A stretch of 64,000 bases of DNA, from assembly GCF_949628215.1 (NCBI RefSeq), contig NC_134285.1, forward strand, positions 25,248,797 through 25,312,796, in the 5' to 3' direction. Source of the stretch: Phalacrocorax aristotelis (Eukaryota; Chordata; Aves; Suliformes; Phalacrocoracidae). The position numbers and the translations under genes were made by a program. The first letter of the stretch is position 1; every line of letters starts with the position of its first letter. Positions 21,486 through 34,800 of the stretch are shown in pieces. The notes under the pieces are model-generated. The model made no database searches. It saw nothing but the letters and a program-made list of their open reading frames with translations, and was not told the origin of the DNA.

Positions 21486-24400
21486 TCAGCTGCCTGTGAG
21501 CTCCCAGACGAGGACGGCGCTGTGGGAGGCCGTGAGGAGGCGGTGGCCGGAAGGGGCAAAGCGGCAGAGATGGACAACGTCGTCGTGGCCAGCGTAGTCC
21601 TGGGCGTCTCTGGCAGGGCAGCACAGCAGCCGCAGGAGCCGCTCTGCAGGGAAAGGAGGGGGGCTTGTCCCTGCCGGGAGCATGGTTCACCCCCACCGTC
21701 GATAAGCTGGGTGATAGGGTACAGCTTCTTGCCAAAGCAAATGGGCAACCGACAACGGGTTGTGGGGAGAGAGCGTGACACGGCAGCTCCATGCTGCATG
21801 TCAGACCACACACTGCGGTAAGGAATGCAGCAGCATGTGTTAGTGCAACTCTGCTGTCTTACATCCCCCCCAAAGTGCCCAGCCCCAGGCTCAGCAGTTG
21901 CCCCACAGCGCTGAGGCAGGTATGGAGTTCACCCCGCTCTCAGGGGCCGCTGACAGAGCGGGGAGATACAAATGACTATAGGAGCAAGGTGCCCCTGACC
22001 AGAGAAGGGTGGCGATTGTTCCCATGCTGGGGGAAGGTCCCATCTGCTTCCTGGGCTGTAGCTCACACAGCCACAGAGCTATTCACTTGTAAGCAGAGAT
22101 GAAGGCAGCCTGTAACCCCAAGGAGTCATTCAAGTGATGAGTCCTGCTCACTGACAAACAGGACTGGGCTCATACATCTTGTTTCTAAATCTATGTGTTC
22201 CTCAGTGCTTTCTCCTTGCCCGATGCATACCCTGCCCAGAGCAGAGCAGCTACCCCCAGTCCCAGGACCCACAGCTCCCAGGGTCTGAGGACATGGGGTG
22301 GTGTGTGTGTGCACGTCTCTCTTGTTTAAAGGAAAAAAGGACATTGGTTCCCCTCAATCACAGGAAGAACAGGAGATCCCTACCCACAGAAGGTAAGATG
22401 AGGCAGCAGAGCCCACGCCACCCTCTGGTACTCACCACCAAAGCCAACAGCAATGAAGTGTGCTGCAGGAGACAGGCTGAGCGATGTGGCGAAGTACGGC
22501 AAAGAGATCTTCTCAACTACCTGCACTCCAGCAAGAGAAACACACCAACATCTCAGAAATGAGTGGGCAGGAGACCAGAGCTGCTGCAGTGACAGTCATT
22601 AAGAGGGTAAAGGGCTCCTCTCAGAGGGGAGGTTGACAGATGTACAGCACCTCTCAGAGCTCGGAAACCTGCCAAAGGGATCGACTTTCCAGAGGAGACT
22701 CAACAATTTGGAGACTATTAGTGCTCCTGAAAGCAAATGCCTTCCCCTCCTGACAGACCAAAAGGCAGCAGGGCAGCAGCGGGGACTGGCAGCCTGCTCA
22801 GACACAGCCCGAGGCAGGGGTAGGTCCCTGCTACTCACTGGTTACCTGGGCTGGACCCAAGAGTTTCTGAGATGAAAAGCTGTTGCCCTGAGCAGCTGCT
22901 TGCCTGATCCCACCCCACCCCACAGACTTGCCTTTACGCACAGGGCAGCACTGCTTCCCCCCACCACACCTTGTTTGACGCGGCCACGGCCCTGCAGTGG
23001 CGGAGGAGTGCCTGTGCCACCCTGGCAGGACACGAGTACCTGTTTCTTGCACAGACTGTAAAACAAGGCTTCCTTCTGCATCCCAAAGCCCACGTAGACC
23101 AGAGTACCGGGTTCCCAAGGGCAGAAGGCAGCCAGGCTGGGCGGGAGGCTGCTGAGACCCTGGTGCGGAAAACCAAAGGGAATAAATTTGAGGGTAGCTT
23201 CTCCAGCCTGACCCAACACAGTGGGGGACAAAAGGGGAGCAGAGAAGGATGCCAGCCCTTGGGTTGCAGGTGTCCAAGCAGCAGGAAATGAGTATGATGG
23301 GGGCTTTTTCTCCCCTCTTGCATTGCCACCTCAGATGTGGTCATGGCAAAGCAAGGAGCAACTGCACACTGCCATGGAAACCTGAAGCAAATTGTTTACT
23401 GTCACAGGAGAGGGATGCATGAGGGTCCAATAGGTTGAATTTCCACTGAGGCATTATTCCTACGTGGGCTTGAAGGTGGGATTGGGTTATGGATTAGTTC
23501 AACACAAGAAAATAGGGCCCAGAAGACAACTCTTTAATACTTTCCCAGTTCACTGTGGGGATACCTGTAGCGAGTTTCCTTCACGGACAGCAAATCTGTC
23601 ATTTTGGAAACAAACAGAAGAAATGTTGGCAGAACCCAAATGCTGTGTGGGCCTGAATGGCGCTTGGTGCTGAGGGCGGCAGGCTGAGGCACCACTGCTC
23701 GCCCCCCCCCCCCCCCCCCACAAGGACCCAGCTCCCTTCTGCATGCCAATGTCACATGTACTGGGGACAGTCTCCACGTCCTCTCCAATACAAACCCTCC
23801 TCCCCATTCTAGCAGGTGTCCTGCTGCCCAAATCCCACACCTGGGTGGGAGCCCAAGTGTTCTGCAAAGCATCACAGACACACAGGGCTAGAGTACTTGG
23901 CTCTATGAACCCATCGCTGGGCTCCTGCCTCTGAATATTCATGCTCTTTGGGAGTGTCAGGTTAGCAGCATGCTCACAATTAGGTCTCTCTTCTGTGTGC
24001 TGTGCTCACGGCTGCCTGTGCTGTTTTGTGTAGCACAGGGGTGTTTTGTGTAGCACATCTTTGCAGATGCAGTTTTTGACTCCTCACTTACAAAGTTGGT
24101 GCTTCCTGGCAGTTAGGCACTGCTATAATTCCTGCTGCCTTTCAACATGCAAGAACGTGCATTAACAAGATATTCTATGAGCAGCAGAACTAATGAAGAT
24201 GACTTTCCTAAACACACACTCTTTGGCCCTGTCCCGCTCAGAGCCTTGAGGCATCCCTCCTCCAGCTCAGTGAGTGCTGTGACCCGTGTCACATGCAGGC
24301 AGAAGCTGGCAGGCGCTATGCTCACCTCGGGGCCAGCAGGAGCAGGGAAGCTGAGCCAGTCAAGGAGCTCACACTTATCCTTCAGCCAGTCGGAGGCCCA

Positions 24401-27400
24401 GACGCTGACCCGCCGGTCCAAGCTGGTGGCCAGCCAGAGCTCACTTCCTTCCACCCCAAAGTCACAGTACTACGGAAGATAAATGCAACACTGTGACTCT
24501 GGCAGTACAGAAGCTTTAAAGAAAGCTGCCACTGGAACGAGTGTGGGGCAGAGGCTTGTGGGAACACAGGCCTAATGCCTTAGGGCATTAACACCAGGAT
24601 TAACCTTCATTTGGGCAGTGCTTAAAGTAACTTATCTCAATAAAATAGGACAAGAAAGCCATGGTACCAGAATCAGCGGCACGCTCTGGACTGAAAGCCC
24701 CAGCAGAAGGGTCTGCTGGTGGAGGGGTGAGCACCTGGTCTGAACAGCACAGATCTCTTCCCTGGAATGCCCTCCGGATCGGCACATCTCGTAGGGGAGA
24801 GTTTGCAGGTGCTCTGTGTCCCCTTAACAACATCCTTCACTGAATACTGAGGAGGATCCCCTAAGTCTAGAATTACCAGGGAACACAGCCTTGCAGCGTG
24901 AATGACTTTAAAGTCTGAGAAATTAAGGCAAAATTATTCTCATTTCTGCTGCACAAAGGAAAAAGACTCTCAGTGAAGGGAAGAACAAAAGAGATGCTAA
25001 AACCATCACACTGCCACACAACCAAGTCCCTCCTAGCTCCACAGAGGAGCAGTACAAAGAGCCAGCTACACACAGGAGGCCAGGCTGCCAAGGAGCAACA
25101 CAGGGAAAGCACACTCGCTCCTTCCTTGGGGCGCAGGGGCTGAATGCTCACAGCCTGGGCTGCTCTCAAGGGGCGCTGCTCTCCAAGAGCCTGCAGCATG
25201 GGCACATACCACATCTGTGTGCAGGGTGTCGAAATAGCCACAAAACATGCCCCCGCCTGCCAGCACAGCCTTACTTGGGATCGCACCTGCAATGCCTGCG
25301 GCTTTACCCCGCTGCTAGGAAAACTGAACAGAAGTTACTGGAGGGGATGAGGGACTGAAAAGGAAAGGCAGGGTACAACAAAGCAAGCTCACTGACTGAC
25401 CCAGCCACACTGCTGCTGCTTCCCATAGCTGTGCAGTGACAGATGGGGAACTCGCTCCTGCACAGCACCAGGGCAGAGGGTGACGTCTCACCTGCTTCCT
25501 GGTGCACTGGAGAACAGTGATGGGGGAGCCTTTGTGGTCAGCGAGGATGCGGATAGTCATTCCGGTGTGAGGGCTGCTGACAGCCACAAGCCCATCCTTG
25601 TCCCCCGATAAGATCATTTCTCCTGTGGGCAGAGGAGAGAAAAAGACACTTCTCGTAGAAGAAAAATCCTATAGGAGAAAGGCCCAAGACTGTGGGAAAC
25701 CGCTGTCCCAAAATACTGTGAAAGGCTGGGAACATCTGAGTGAAGGACTGGGTAAGATGAGATGTCTCAGAGACACCCACTAAAACATCACACTGAAGAA
25801 GAGCCGCTGCAGATTTTAAGCGGGAAGACACAAAGGAATGCTTCTTGTACCCAAACCCCTTTGTATACCATTGCTAATATACCTCCTGTTTCCTATTTAT
25901 CATATGTTCAGCTGGCAGAGCTACCAAAGCTTATTGATATAAGTTATAAATAATATTATTCTTATTTAATAAGTTCTGTGGTAATCTGGCCCCAGGTTTT
26001 TGGGCAGGTCACCAGCACGCAGAGCAGCTGGAGGTCAGGGTAACCCAGGCACAACGAACCCACACTTCCCAGAGCAGCGTCTCCCCACTGTTGTAACAGG
26101 AAGCCTCACCGTCTGTGGAGTAGGAGATTGCTGTCAGTGCAACGGCATGGGGGTGCATTTTCAGCTCCATCTCTGTCCTGGAAATGCTGAACACACGGAT
26201 GGTGCCATCGCTGTACCCTGCTGCTACATGCTGGCTCTCAGCTCCCCATGCAATGACAGGACAAGGCTTCCAGGCCATGCACTGGCAGCTCTACAAAGGA
26301 ACCAGGGCAGAGACCCAATGACACAGTGAAGAGAGCAGGACTGTGCAATCAAGTGCATTAAAAGCTCCACCTGCAAGTATTTCTCCAGTTTTAATCTACC
26401 CTGCAAGGACGCAGCAGTCTGTGCAATCCCAAGCAGTGGACTGTGCCCTCTACCAAGAGGAAGAGATTGATGTACCACAAACGATTACCTGGTTGAGCAC
26501 CTGGAACTGTACCACCAGCTCCATGCTGCCCAGAGTCCAAATCCTCACGCTGCCATCTTCCCCGCACGTTGCACAGTGAGTCTCATCAGGACTGAAGCAC
26601 ACTTCAGTCACCTGCAGCGAGAACAGAGGTGGGGAACAGGGGCCATACAAATGCCACAGCCTAGACAACATCAGGTCCTCTGCCCCTCTCATCCCCCAGG
26701 ACCCCTCTCATGGGAGACACCAGACAAGACCCAGATGTAAAGGAAGGTGGGGTGGTTTTGTGCTTAAATCTTGGGCTGATAACTAGGCTTGTAATGGAAA
26801 CCAGCATACCTAACCCCAAAGGTAGGACCAGGCGCTATGCAACATAGGTGTAAGTAAAATACCTTTTCTTCTATCATTTGAAATCTTCTGTCTGTAGTAT
26901 AACGATACCCCAAAGCAACAGCAAAATTCAAAACAGTCATTCTTCACCTGAGTGTTTTTGGTTTTGGTTGTTTTTTTAATGTTTCAGGCAAAGAAAACAG
27001 TATCCAATATGGTAGTCCAGCTAGCACACAGAAGGCAGGCAGGAGTAACAGCACTCAGGAATGAAGACTTAGTGATTGCAAACCACATTTTTCCACTCCA
27101 GCAGAAAGGCCCACAGCTGCTCTAAGGCTGAGGCTGAGGCTGTTAAACACCTAAGGGTAGAGCGGATGAACTCAGACATCTTGATGTACACTGAGGGTGC
27201 ACCTCTCTTCCAGACTCCTCCATGTTGTCCCACCAGCACTAGCGAGCCCTGCAGCTCCCTGACCTCTCCCATGGCCAGACCAGGGAACACTGCAGAGCCC
27301 ACATGCCCTTCTCGGGGCACAGACAGCACACGCAGCACACACTGTTCTGTGGGACAAACCACCCCTGCCCAGCACCTCTAACCTTGTTCTTGTGGCCGCT

Positions 27401-30400
27401 GATTAGTCGGATACTTGTGCTCTCTGTCCAGTTAATGTACCACAGGGTTCCTGCCGTGGTGCCCACAATTCCCATGTCTAGAGAGTCATCAAAGGCTGCA
27501 CTGACTATCGTCCCATCAAGGGTGATCTCATGTTCTAGCAGCACTGAGCTAGACCTGGAGGAAAGGATGTGAGAAGGACTGGCTCAACTGTTGGAACAGC
27601 CACTCCGCTTCCTTTAAAAGCAGTGAGACCAGTCACATGTTTGCAGCTAAATGCTTCAGTTGGGAGATCCTGTACATTGAACAGTGACTGCCATTGCATT
27701 TGATCTGCAACCATCTTTCACAGGAAAGAAAGAAAATAAGGGATGCAATAGTGCAAGAGAAGAAACAAGAGGCAACGTATTTTCACTAATTCTATTAAAG
27801 GAGTTCCTACAAATCACCGACACAAACTTCAGGCATGACAAACTCCACCCATTTCCAGTATTAAGAGGATTCAGGTACCCGTGGTAAAAATTCAGTAAAA
27901 AGATCCAGATAGAAAGAATCAGCAGTCACAGGATCAAGAGGAAAAGCTAAGGATGAAGAGCATCAGAAGTAGCATGGTTGCAGGCAGAGCCGATGTCTGT
28001 CTGTGAAAACCCACCTTTCAGACAGCTCCTGAGAGCTGCCAGAGGAGGGGAAGAGTATCTCAAGAGCATGGTGAGACGGATGCGAGAACAGCAGGGATGC
28101 TGGACCCACAATCACCTACCTGGCATCAGGACCTTTCAGCTTCAGCTCCGGCACGGTGGCCACTGCCCACAGGCGGATGCGTTTCGTGTTACTGCCACTC
28201 ATCAGCCTGTTGTGCCGGCACACCAGCACACCTAAGAGGCCACAGGGGAATGAAGGGCACCCATGAATATCCACCACTTTTGGCTGTCACCCAAGGTGTG
28301 CTCCTGACAGCCAGTCTGCTGATTCATTTGGGCAGGGCCCCAGGGGTCTTTAACAGCCCAACATCCAGTGTTTTTACAGACTAGAGGTGAACCCCTCAGG
28401 ACCCCGAGGAAACCCAGGTCACAGATCCCTTACCACCCCATGCATCTTTTATCCAACTCAGCATATTGGTTTTCCGAGCATAGCTAAAATCAGAACCCTG
28501 CAAGCTCATTGCTCTTCTTTCCTAACAAGCTCCCATGGAATTTGTTACAGCCCTGGCAGATGCCTGGGGCATCTGCACCCACCGATCTCGCCCTCATCAG
28601 CCTCCCATGTCATGAAGCAGTGATTAGTCTCGGTGTCCCACACACAGATCTGGCCTGAATTGGTCCCACTATAAAGAATAGTGTCGGCACCATAACAAAG
28701 AGAGGTCAGCTCCACCAGCCCTAACAGATCCGGGGCAGGGGCCCGATGAACCTGGGAGAGCACATAAAACAGAAACATCAAAGAATATGGTGCTTACCTA
28801 CATAGGGGAAAAAAAATACCAAACACAAAAACCTCCTCCCTCCTCTCAATTCATACAGTTAATGCCTCAAATACAACTGAAAACCACTCACAGCCAGCCA
28901 ACACCATCTCACTAAGAGAAATCGTCAGCTCTCAGAGTCTTGCGGGGAGAGAGCCTCCATCGCACTCATCAGGGGCTTGGAAAATAAGTCAGGGGTGCTG
29001 AACAGAAATTTTAAAAGAAGATAAAACAGGTTTACCTTGAGGTTGACATCAGCTCCCTGTTGCTCCAACAGCCAAAACATCACAGCTCCCTTCCCCACGC
29101 AGGCCAGTTCTCTGTAAGAAAAAGGACTAAAAGCCACGTCATGGACCGGCTCTGAGATACAAGTCGACGACACAAGTTCGTAAGTGCAGGTGTTCCACAG
29201 AGCAACGGTTTGATCACTGTAGTCCCCTAGGTAGAACAGGAAAGACAGTAGAAGGAAGGTCAGCAGCCTCAGAGTTTCTTTACATGCTTGCAAGCATACA
29301 TGCTGCACACACCCATCAACCGTGTCACTTCTTTGTCCAGTTGTTCAGAGACAACTGCTGCAAACACCATCCCAGACATGGACATGGCTCCTTCCACACT
29401 GCTGCTCGACATGATGGGTCCTCATCCGAGTTAAGGACAGATATAACTGGCCTGACACTTCATGCTAGAGGTTGCAGTGAATCTGGCCCTGCAGCAGGGT
29501 CTGCAGCCAGCATTGAACTGGCCATTGGCTGGCACAGTAGGGATTTCAGCAGGCAGAGCAGGTTTTCTGCTGTTTCTACATCCTTAGGAGCTACTGCCAC
29601 CTCAACATATGCCCCACACAAGCCCTCCAGTGATACTGTGTGCTCAGGGCTAACAACAGTCTTGAAATAAGGAAGGGTTGCCACCATTGCTGAGGTCAAA
29701 GCTGAGGTGGGAGCTGAGCCTAATGGAAGCCATGGTATCTGGGTGGCAGCAGAAGGCACTAGCCTTCGTGAAAGCAGACATCACTGGCTCCCAGACAGCT
29801 CTGGAGGACAGTGCTCTCCTGCTGCCTTTCCCAGGCTCCATAATCTCAGAGGAGACTTTCAGCTTTTCTTTTCTCTGCAGCCCAGACTGGAGCTGGAGGA
29901 GGAGGGCTCCTCTCCCATGCTGCTCTGTGGAGAGCACACAGCTCTCTTCCTCTCCAGCAGAGCTTGCTTTTTTCCCAAGGGCAGACTCACCAGCCCAGAG
30001 AGTGTATTGCCTGCTCCACAGGTCCTCTTTCGTGCAAAACAAGAACTTACTAATTGCGTATTTGTCCTTTAAATGTCCCCTGCCACAACAAAACAGACAG
30101 CTTGAGTATCCATCTTGTGCTGGCATCGAGGCGCACAGTTTGTAGCCTGGCTACACCCATGCAATTCCACCTAAACAGCAATAAGAAGTCCAGAAGGCGG
30201 CTTTTCCGTTTGGATACTATTTATAGTAACTGCAAACTATTTACACAAGCTTAACAAGCACTAGTGAGCCAGGAGAACACTGTAACTTCAAGAAAAACTG
30301 AGCTAGCTGAGGCAATAAGACAGAACTGTAGGGGAGCTGTAGGTAGCCCAGCATTCATGCCCATGGCTGAGATGCACAGGGTGCGTGCTTCCCCTCGAAA

Positions 30401-31849
30401 CACTGCCTACAGTGCCCTGGAAGCATGCTGAGCTGCGAAGAGAACTTCTGCCGGTGGTCACTCCCCAGAGGACACAAGATCACTTACAGTTTTACATGCT
30501 GCATTATCCATTGTCCCGAGGCTACCAAGAACAACTTCATACCCGCGAGCCTGGTACACATCTTGCAGGTATTATACATCTTTCTCCCATGAGCTGTCTA
30601 CTCTAGAGTGTACTCCTGCACCCACACCTGGTGTTACAGGAATACTCACCTAGGGTAACAAGAAACCTGTCATCCTGGGAAAATGCCATGGCTTGTACTT
30701 GCGTCTCGTGATGGAAGAGACTTGCTGTGCAAACCCCATGCTGGACGTTCCAGATGCAGATCTGGCAACGGGAGTCTTCATTCCTCTTTCCTGAGGCAGA
30801 GGCAAGAACCTAACAGAACAATACGTTGTCACTGAGACCTTGGTAAGTAGTTAGAGAACAATTCATTAGTTAGTCTTAGCAACTGTTAGTCTCAAATTAA
30901 GAATTTGTGGTTGGCAAATTAAAAACTTTGTGAGAACAACCATCAGCTGATGGCCGAGGGAATGGTAGCATCATCCAGAGGAAGGGAGCAGCCTTTACTG
31001 TCACACTGAGCCAGCACAATGGATAGCTAGGCTCCAAAAACGTTTATTTCCGTAAGCCCAGGTCTCCATGCCGCAGGCAGACGAAGGAACAGATAAATGG
31101 GATTTTACTCTGTGACATTCCTTTAGCCCAAAGTGACACAGACAAAACCCAGCCCGGGGCAGCAGAAGCCTCTCCCACCTGGGCATCATGGCTGACGGCA
31201 AGCGTAGAGATCTCCTCTGCATGGCCAAGCCAGTGATTTTGTGATCCCAAATGCAGGTCTTCAACCACGATGATGCAGCCACAGGTGTAGGCGAAGAAGC
31301 CTAGCAAAGGAGGAGGAGATGGGATGTTTCCATGTAAAGGCTTCACATACAGCACCCACTACAAACTACATTGCAATTCAGGAAAATTCTTTTTTTTGGT
31401 AATACATAAAAGCTGACTTTTCTACACAACATGTCAGCATCCTTCCCATCAGGTTGAGAGTCGAGTAAGGTCTTGCTTCCCCTAACCTGAGTAAAGCAAA
31501 ACTGTTGGACAGCCTGGAGAAAGCAAGATGGCCTTTGTGAGAGCTTTCCCTTCTGCTCTATCCACTCAGCAACTGAAACCTGAGTCTGCCCGTATCAGCT
31601 AATGTTTGCCAATAGCACAGAAGGGTTACTGGATTTTACCAACACAAAGAACCCCTGTGTTAAAGCAAAGATCCCAACCCGACAGCTAGATCACAGCTTG
31701 GCTCAGTACACACATCTCCTGCCCCTCCAGAGCCTTCCTCGTGTACCTGTGTCCGGGTTCCACACCATATTCCCTCTGCCATTCCCATTGTAGCCGATCA
31801 CTGCTTTCAGCTTCAAGACCTCACTGCCAGCTGGAGGAGATAAGAAACT
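21486..31849 (-). CDS. WDR90: WDR90 exons 29-42: second WD40 propeller region and C-terminus
   Basis: Exons 31747-31849, 31179-31300, 30650-30809, 29036-29226, 28583-28751, 28120-28231, 27383-27554, 26489-26611, 26110-26290, 25492-25622, 24326-24469, 23040-23159, 22436-22520 and 21486-21643. Highly conserved phrases include [71 protein letters not shown] and the terminal [20 protein letters not shown] ending VLVWELTGS. The last exon closes the final propeller blade. Introns 29227-30649 and 26612-27382 hold nothing I recognise; the intron 23160-24325 contains an 18-base C run. Confidence 0.94.
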
Positions 31850-34800
31850 CTGCAAGAAAAATAGACACTGGCTTAAAACAAGCTCTTAGAAGGATGGCCG
31901 AGTCAGGTACATTTGACACGCACGTGAGAAAAAGCATGCGTACAAGGACACAGACGTCCTCACACTCCCTACATGCAAATTCATGTCAATACTCACACAA
32001 TTCAAGTTCAGCACATTAACAGATGAATACCAGAGTGCACACTTACACATCGAAAAGAGAAACTGCACCAGCAAAACCAGGCACAGATGATTTTAGATGG
32101 GGCACAAAACAGGCTGGTAGCAACTGACCAGACAATGAACAGCTGCTAATCCTGCCAGAAAAGAGTTCAATAGGTTTTGCTGACGTGGGGTTGTAGGTGT
32201 TTCAACAGGAAGCCAGTGGGAGAAAAAAAAAATGCTACCAGGTTGAGGGACAGAGGAGAGAATTGGGGTGCAAGGTGAGTGTAGCTTTTTTCCCAGCACA
32301 GCTTAGCAAAGCTTAGGAAAAGGTTATGTTTCTGTTTTATTATTGCTCTGTTTGTTAACAGAGCGAGAGCTGTGCCTTGACTATCTTCACTACACTGGAT
32401 GGCTTGCCTTTCCCAGCCTGCTCTGCCAACACATCTGCTTGCAAATATGGGTACATGATGAATCACTCCATTGCTCGCTCGTCTTTCACTTTCAATAGCA
32501 CATGCCATTTCCATTTCTTTTGAATAAAAATGTATGCAGATTTGCTGAACAGAAAAAGAGTTGATCAAAACTCACTTTTTACTAGTCTGGAAAGAGCTGC
32601 ACATAGAGGAGTAAGGGGAACTAACATTAGGAGTTTTTAATTGAACATCAGGCCCAGGGGTATATTTCACAAATTGCTTTCCAAACAGAGAACAAAATGG
32701 AAACAATCTGGAAAATCCACCTATCCCAGCCCCAAAATGCCTGTTCACCACCTGCCCAGGCAACCAGCCAGAGCACAACTCTCACCTGGGGGAGCACCGA
32801 TGCCTTGAAGCGAGGAGTGAAATGTCGGTAGGAATCAGGGCGGATGGAGCACTGGGACTTGGGACTTTTGGTCTCCTTCCTGGATTCTGCCACACAAAGA
32901 AGAAAACAGTACCTATGGGATGCTGCTCCTGGGAATGGTTCGGGAGCAGAAGCCAGGCTGTGGCTTGCTGTCCGTTCAGGCGCTGTGTATGTGCATGCAA
33001 AAATGTACAAGGCAAAAATCAGACTGCAGCGTCACACGCACTCCTACATGAGTAGCCATAGGAAAAGCACCGGCTTTCCAGGAGCAGAGGAGGAACATCT
33101 GCCTCCCCCTGTCATCCCACTCAGTTGTACCACGCTGCAAACAGCCCAAGGGCATCCACGCTGTGTGTCCTGGGCATCGCTGCAAGAACATAAGCCACAC
33201 AGCTAGAAAGAGGTCTTTAATGAGAGCGGCAGAGGCACAGTTTTATGTCGAGGCTTTCCAACAAGTCCTGCCTGGGGCTGAGTGCTGGCAGCTGCCTGCT
33301 CTGGCAGCTCACCATGAACTGCTGCAGCTTTGAGGTTGTGCATCTATTAATAGAGACATTGGGAGCTTTAATTTCAGCTGGGTTTAATAGAATGTGCCAC
33401 TTAGAGACGATATTGGCTCCAAGCTGAAGAGGGGCTTCTGGTGTGCCTAGAAGCAGTAGCAGGGAAAGAGCCAGAAAAACAAGCAGTCTTGGGGACCAGC
33501 ATGATCTTCCCTTAATACTGACTTCCCTTGGTAAATCACACCCAAGGGAAAAGCCCTGAGGAACACATCGCTGCCCTTTGTCTCACAACTCAGAGCACGT
33601 GTTTGGGTCTACCTGTACCGTATCAATAATGATCTTTAGTTTTCAGGGATAGACCAAGCTGCCATGCAGGCCTGCACACACCATGCCCCGAAGGAGTCAA
33701 GCTCTGTACAACATGGGAATACCCTGATTTACCATTTGCTGGTTCTCCAGGAGACCTCGAGCTCTCCTGCCTCACTTTGGGCCTGACAACAAGCTCCTCA
33801 TTTCTGACCGACTCCATCACAAGGACCAAGGCATCTTTGTCTCCTTTTGCCACCATCCTGCTGCTGCCTGGCAGACCTGCTTCCTCCTCTTTGTCTGACT
33901 CGGAGAAAATACCTAAAGAGAAAAACTAGTGTGAGAACAGAGCCATCCGTGTCCTTCAGGACTGCTTCATGTGTGACAAACCCTTTGATTCTGGCAGCGT
34001 CATTCTCCTGCTCTGTGTAACAGCCCATATGTCAGGGTGGCCGGCAAAGCAGACATTTCCTCCTGAGTACGTCCACCAAGGTATTTACCATAGCCCTCAG
34101 AGAAGCTGTGCCACCAGCTTAGTCTATGGAGGAGAGCAAAGGATAAAGCGGTGCTGAACCCCAACACCTCTGGCTGGCTTTGTCCAAGCTAGGGGAAGGA
34201 AAGTGCAGACTGGTCTGTCAGTCTGCAGGAAGAGGATCGCTCCAAGGATGGTGCTGGACTAGGTAAGGAGTTTTTCCTAAAACAAGATTAATTTTCCCCT
34301 TTCCTGCAAGAAGTTCCTCTTACTTGGACATCCCGCTTGGTGGACAGAGCCGACATCCAAACATGGTGGTGATGACAGCAATGGAAGAGGAACTGTCTGC
34401 CGAGGTGTCTCAGAGGCATCCTTTAGCTTCTCAGAGCTCCCTTCTGTAAAAAGAAAAGGGTTTGTGTAACTTCCTTCATCCCTTAGATCCCCTCATCCTC
34501 CTGAGTTGATTGATGGTGACACCTCCAAGCTCGTCTCTCCAGCTTCCTCCTATGCAGGAGAACCCACTTCTCTATCCTTCAAGAAAGGGGGGGAATAAAG
34601 AGAAGGACAGTGAGGGCAGGGAAAAAGAAGACACAATAGATGGAGGCAGGGAAAGACAGAAGGCAAAAGCTGAAAGACCTACCAAGAAACCCAGAGCAGC
34701 TCTGCTCAGAACGTCCCCTCCTTGGCAGACTCCCACTAAGAGGTGCTCGTTAATTGAAGACTGTCCCTTGGGGTTAATTAGCTGGTTACCCCCCTGCTAT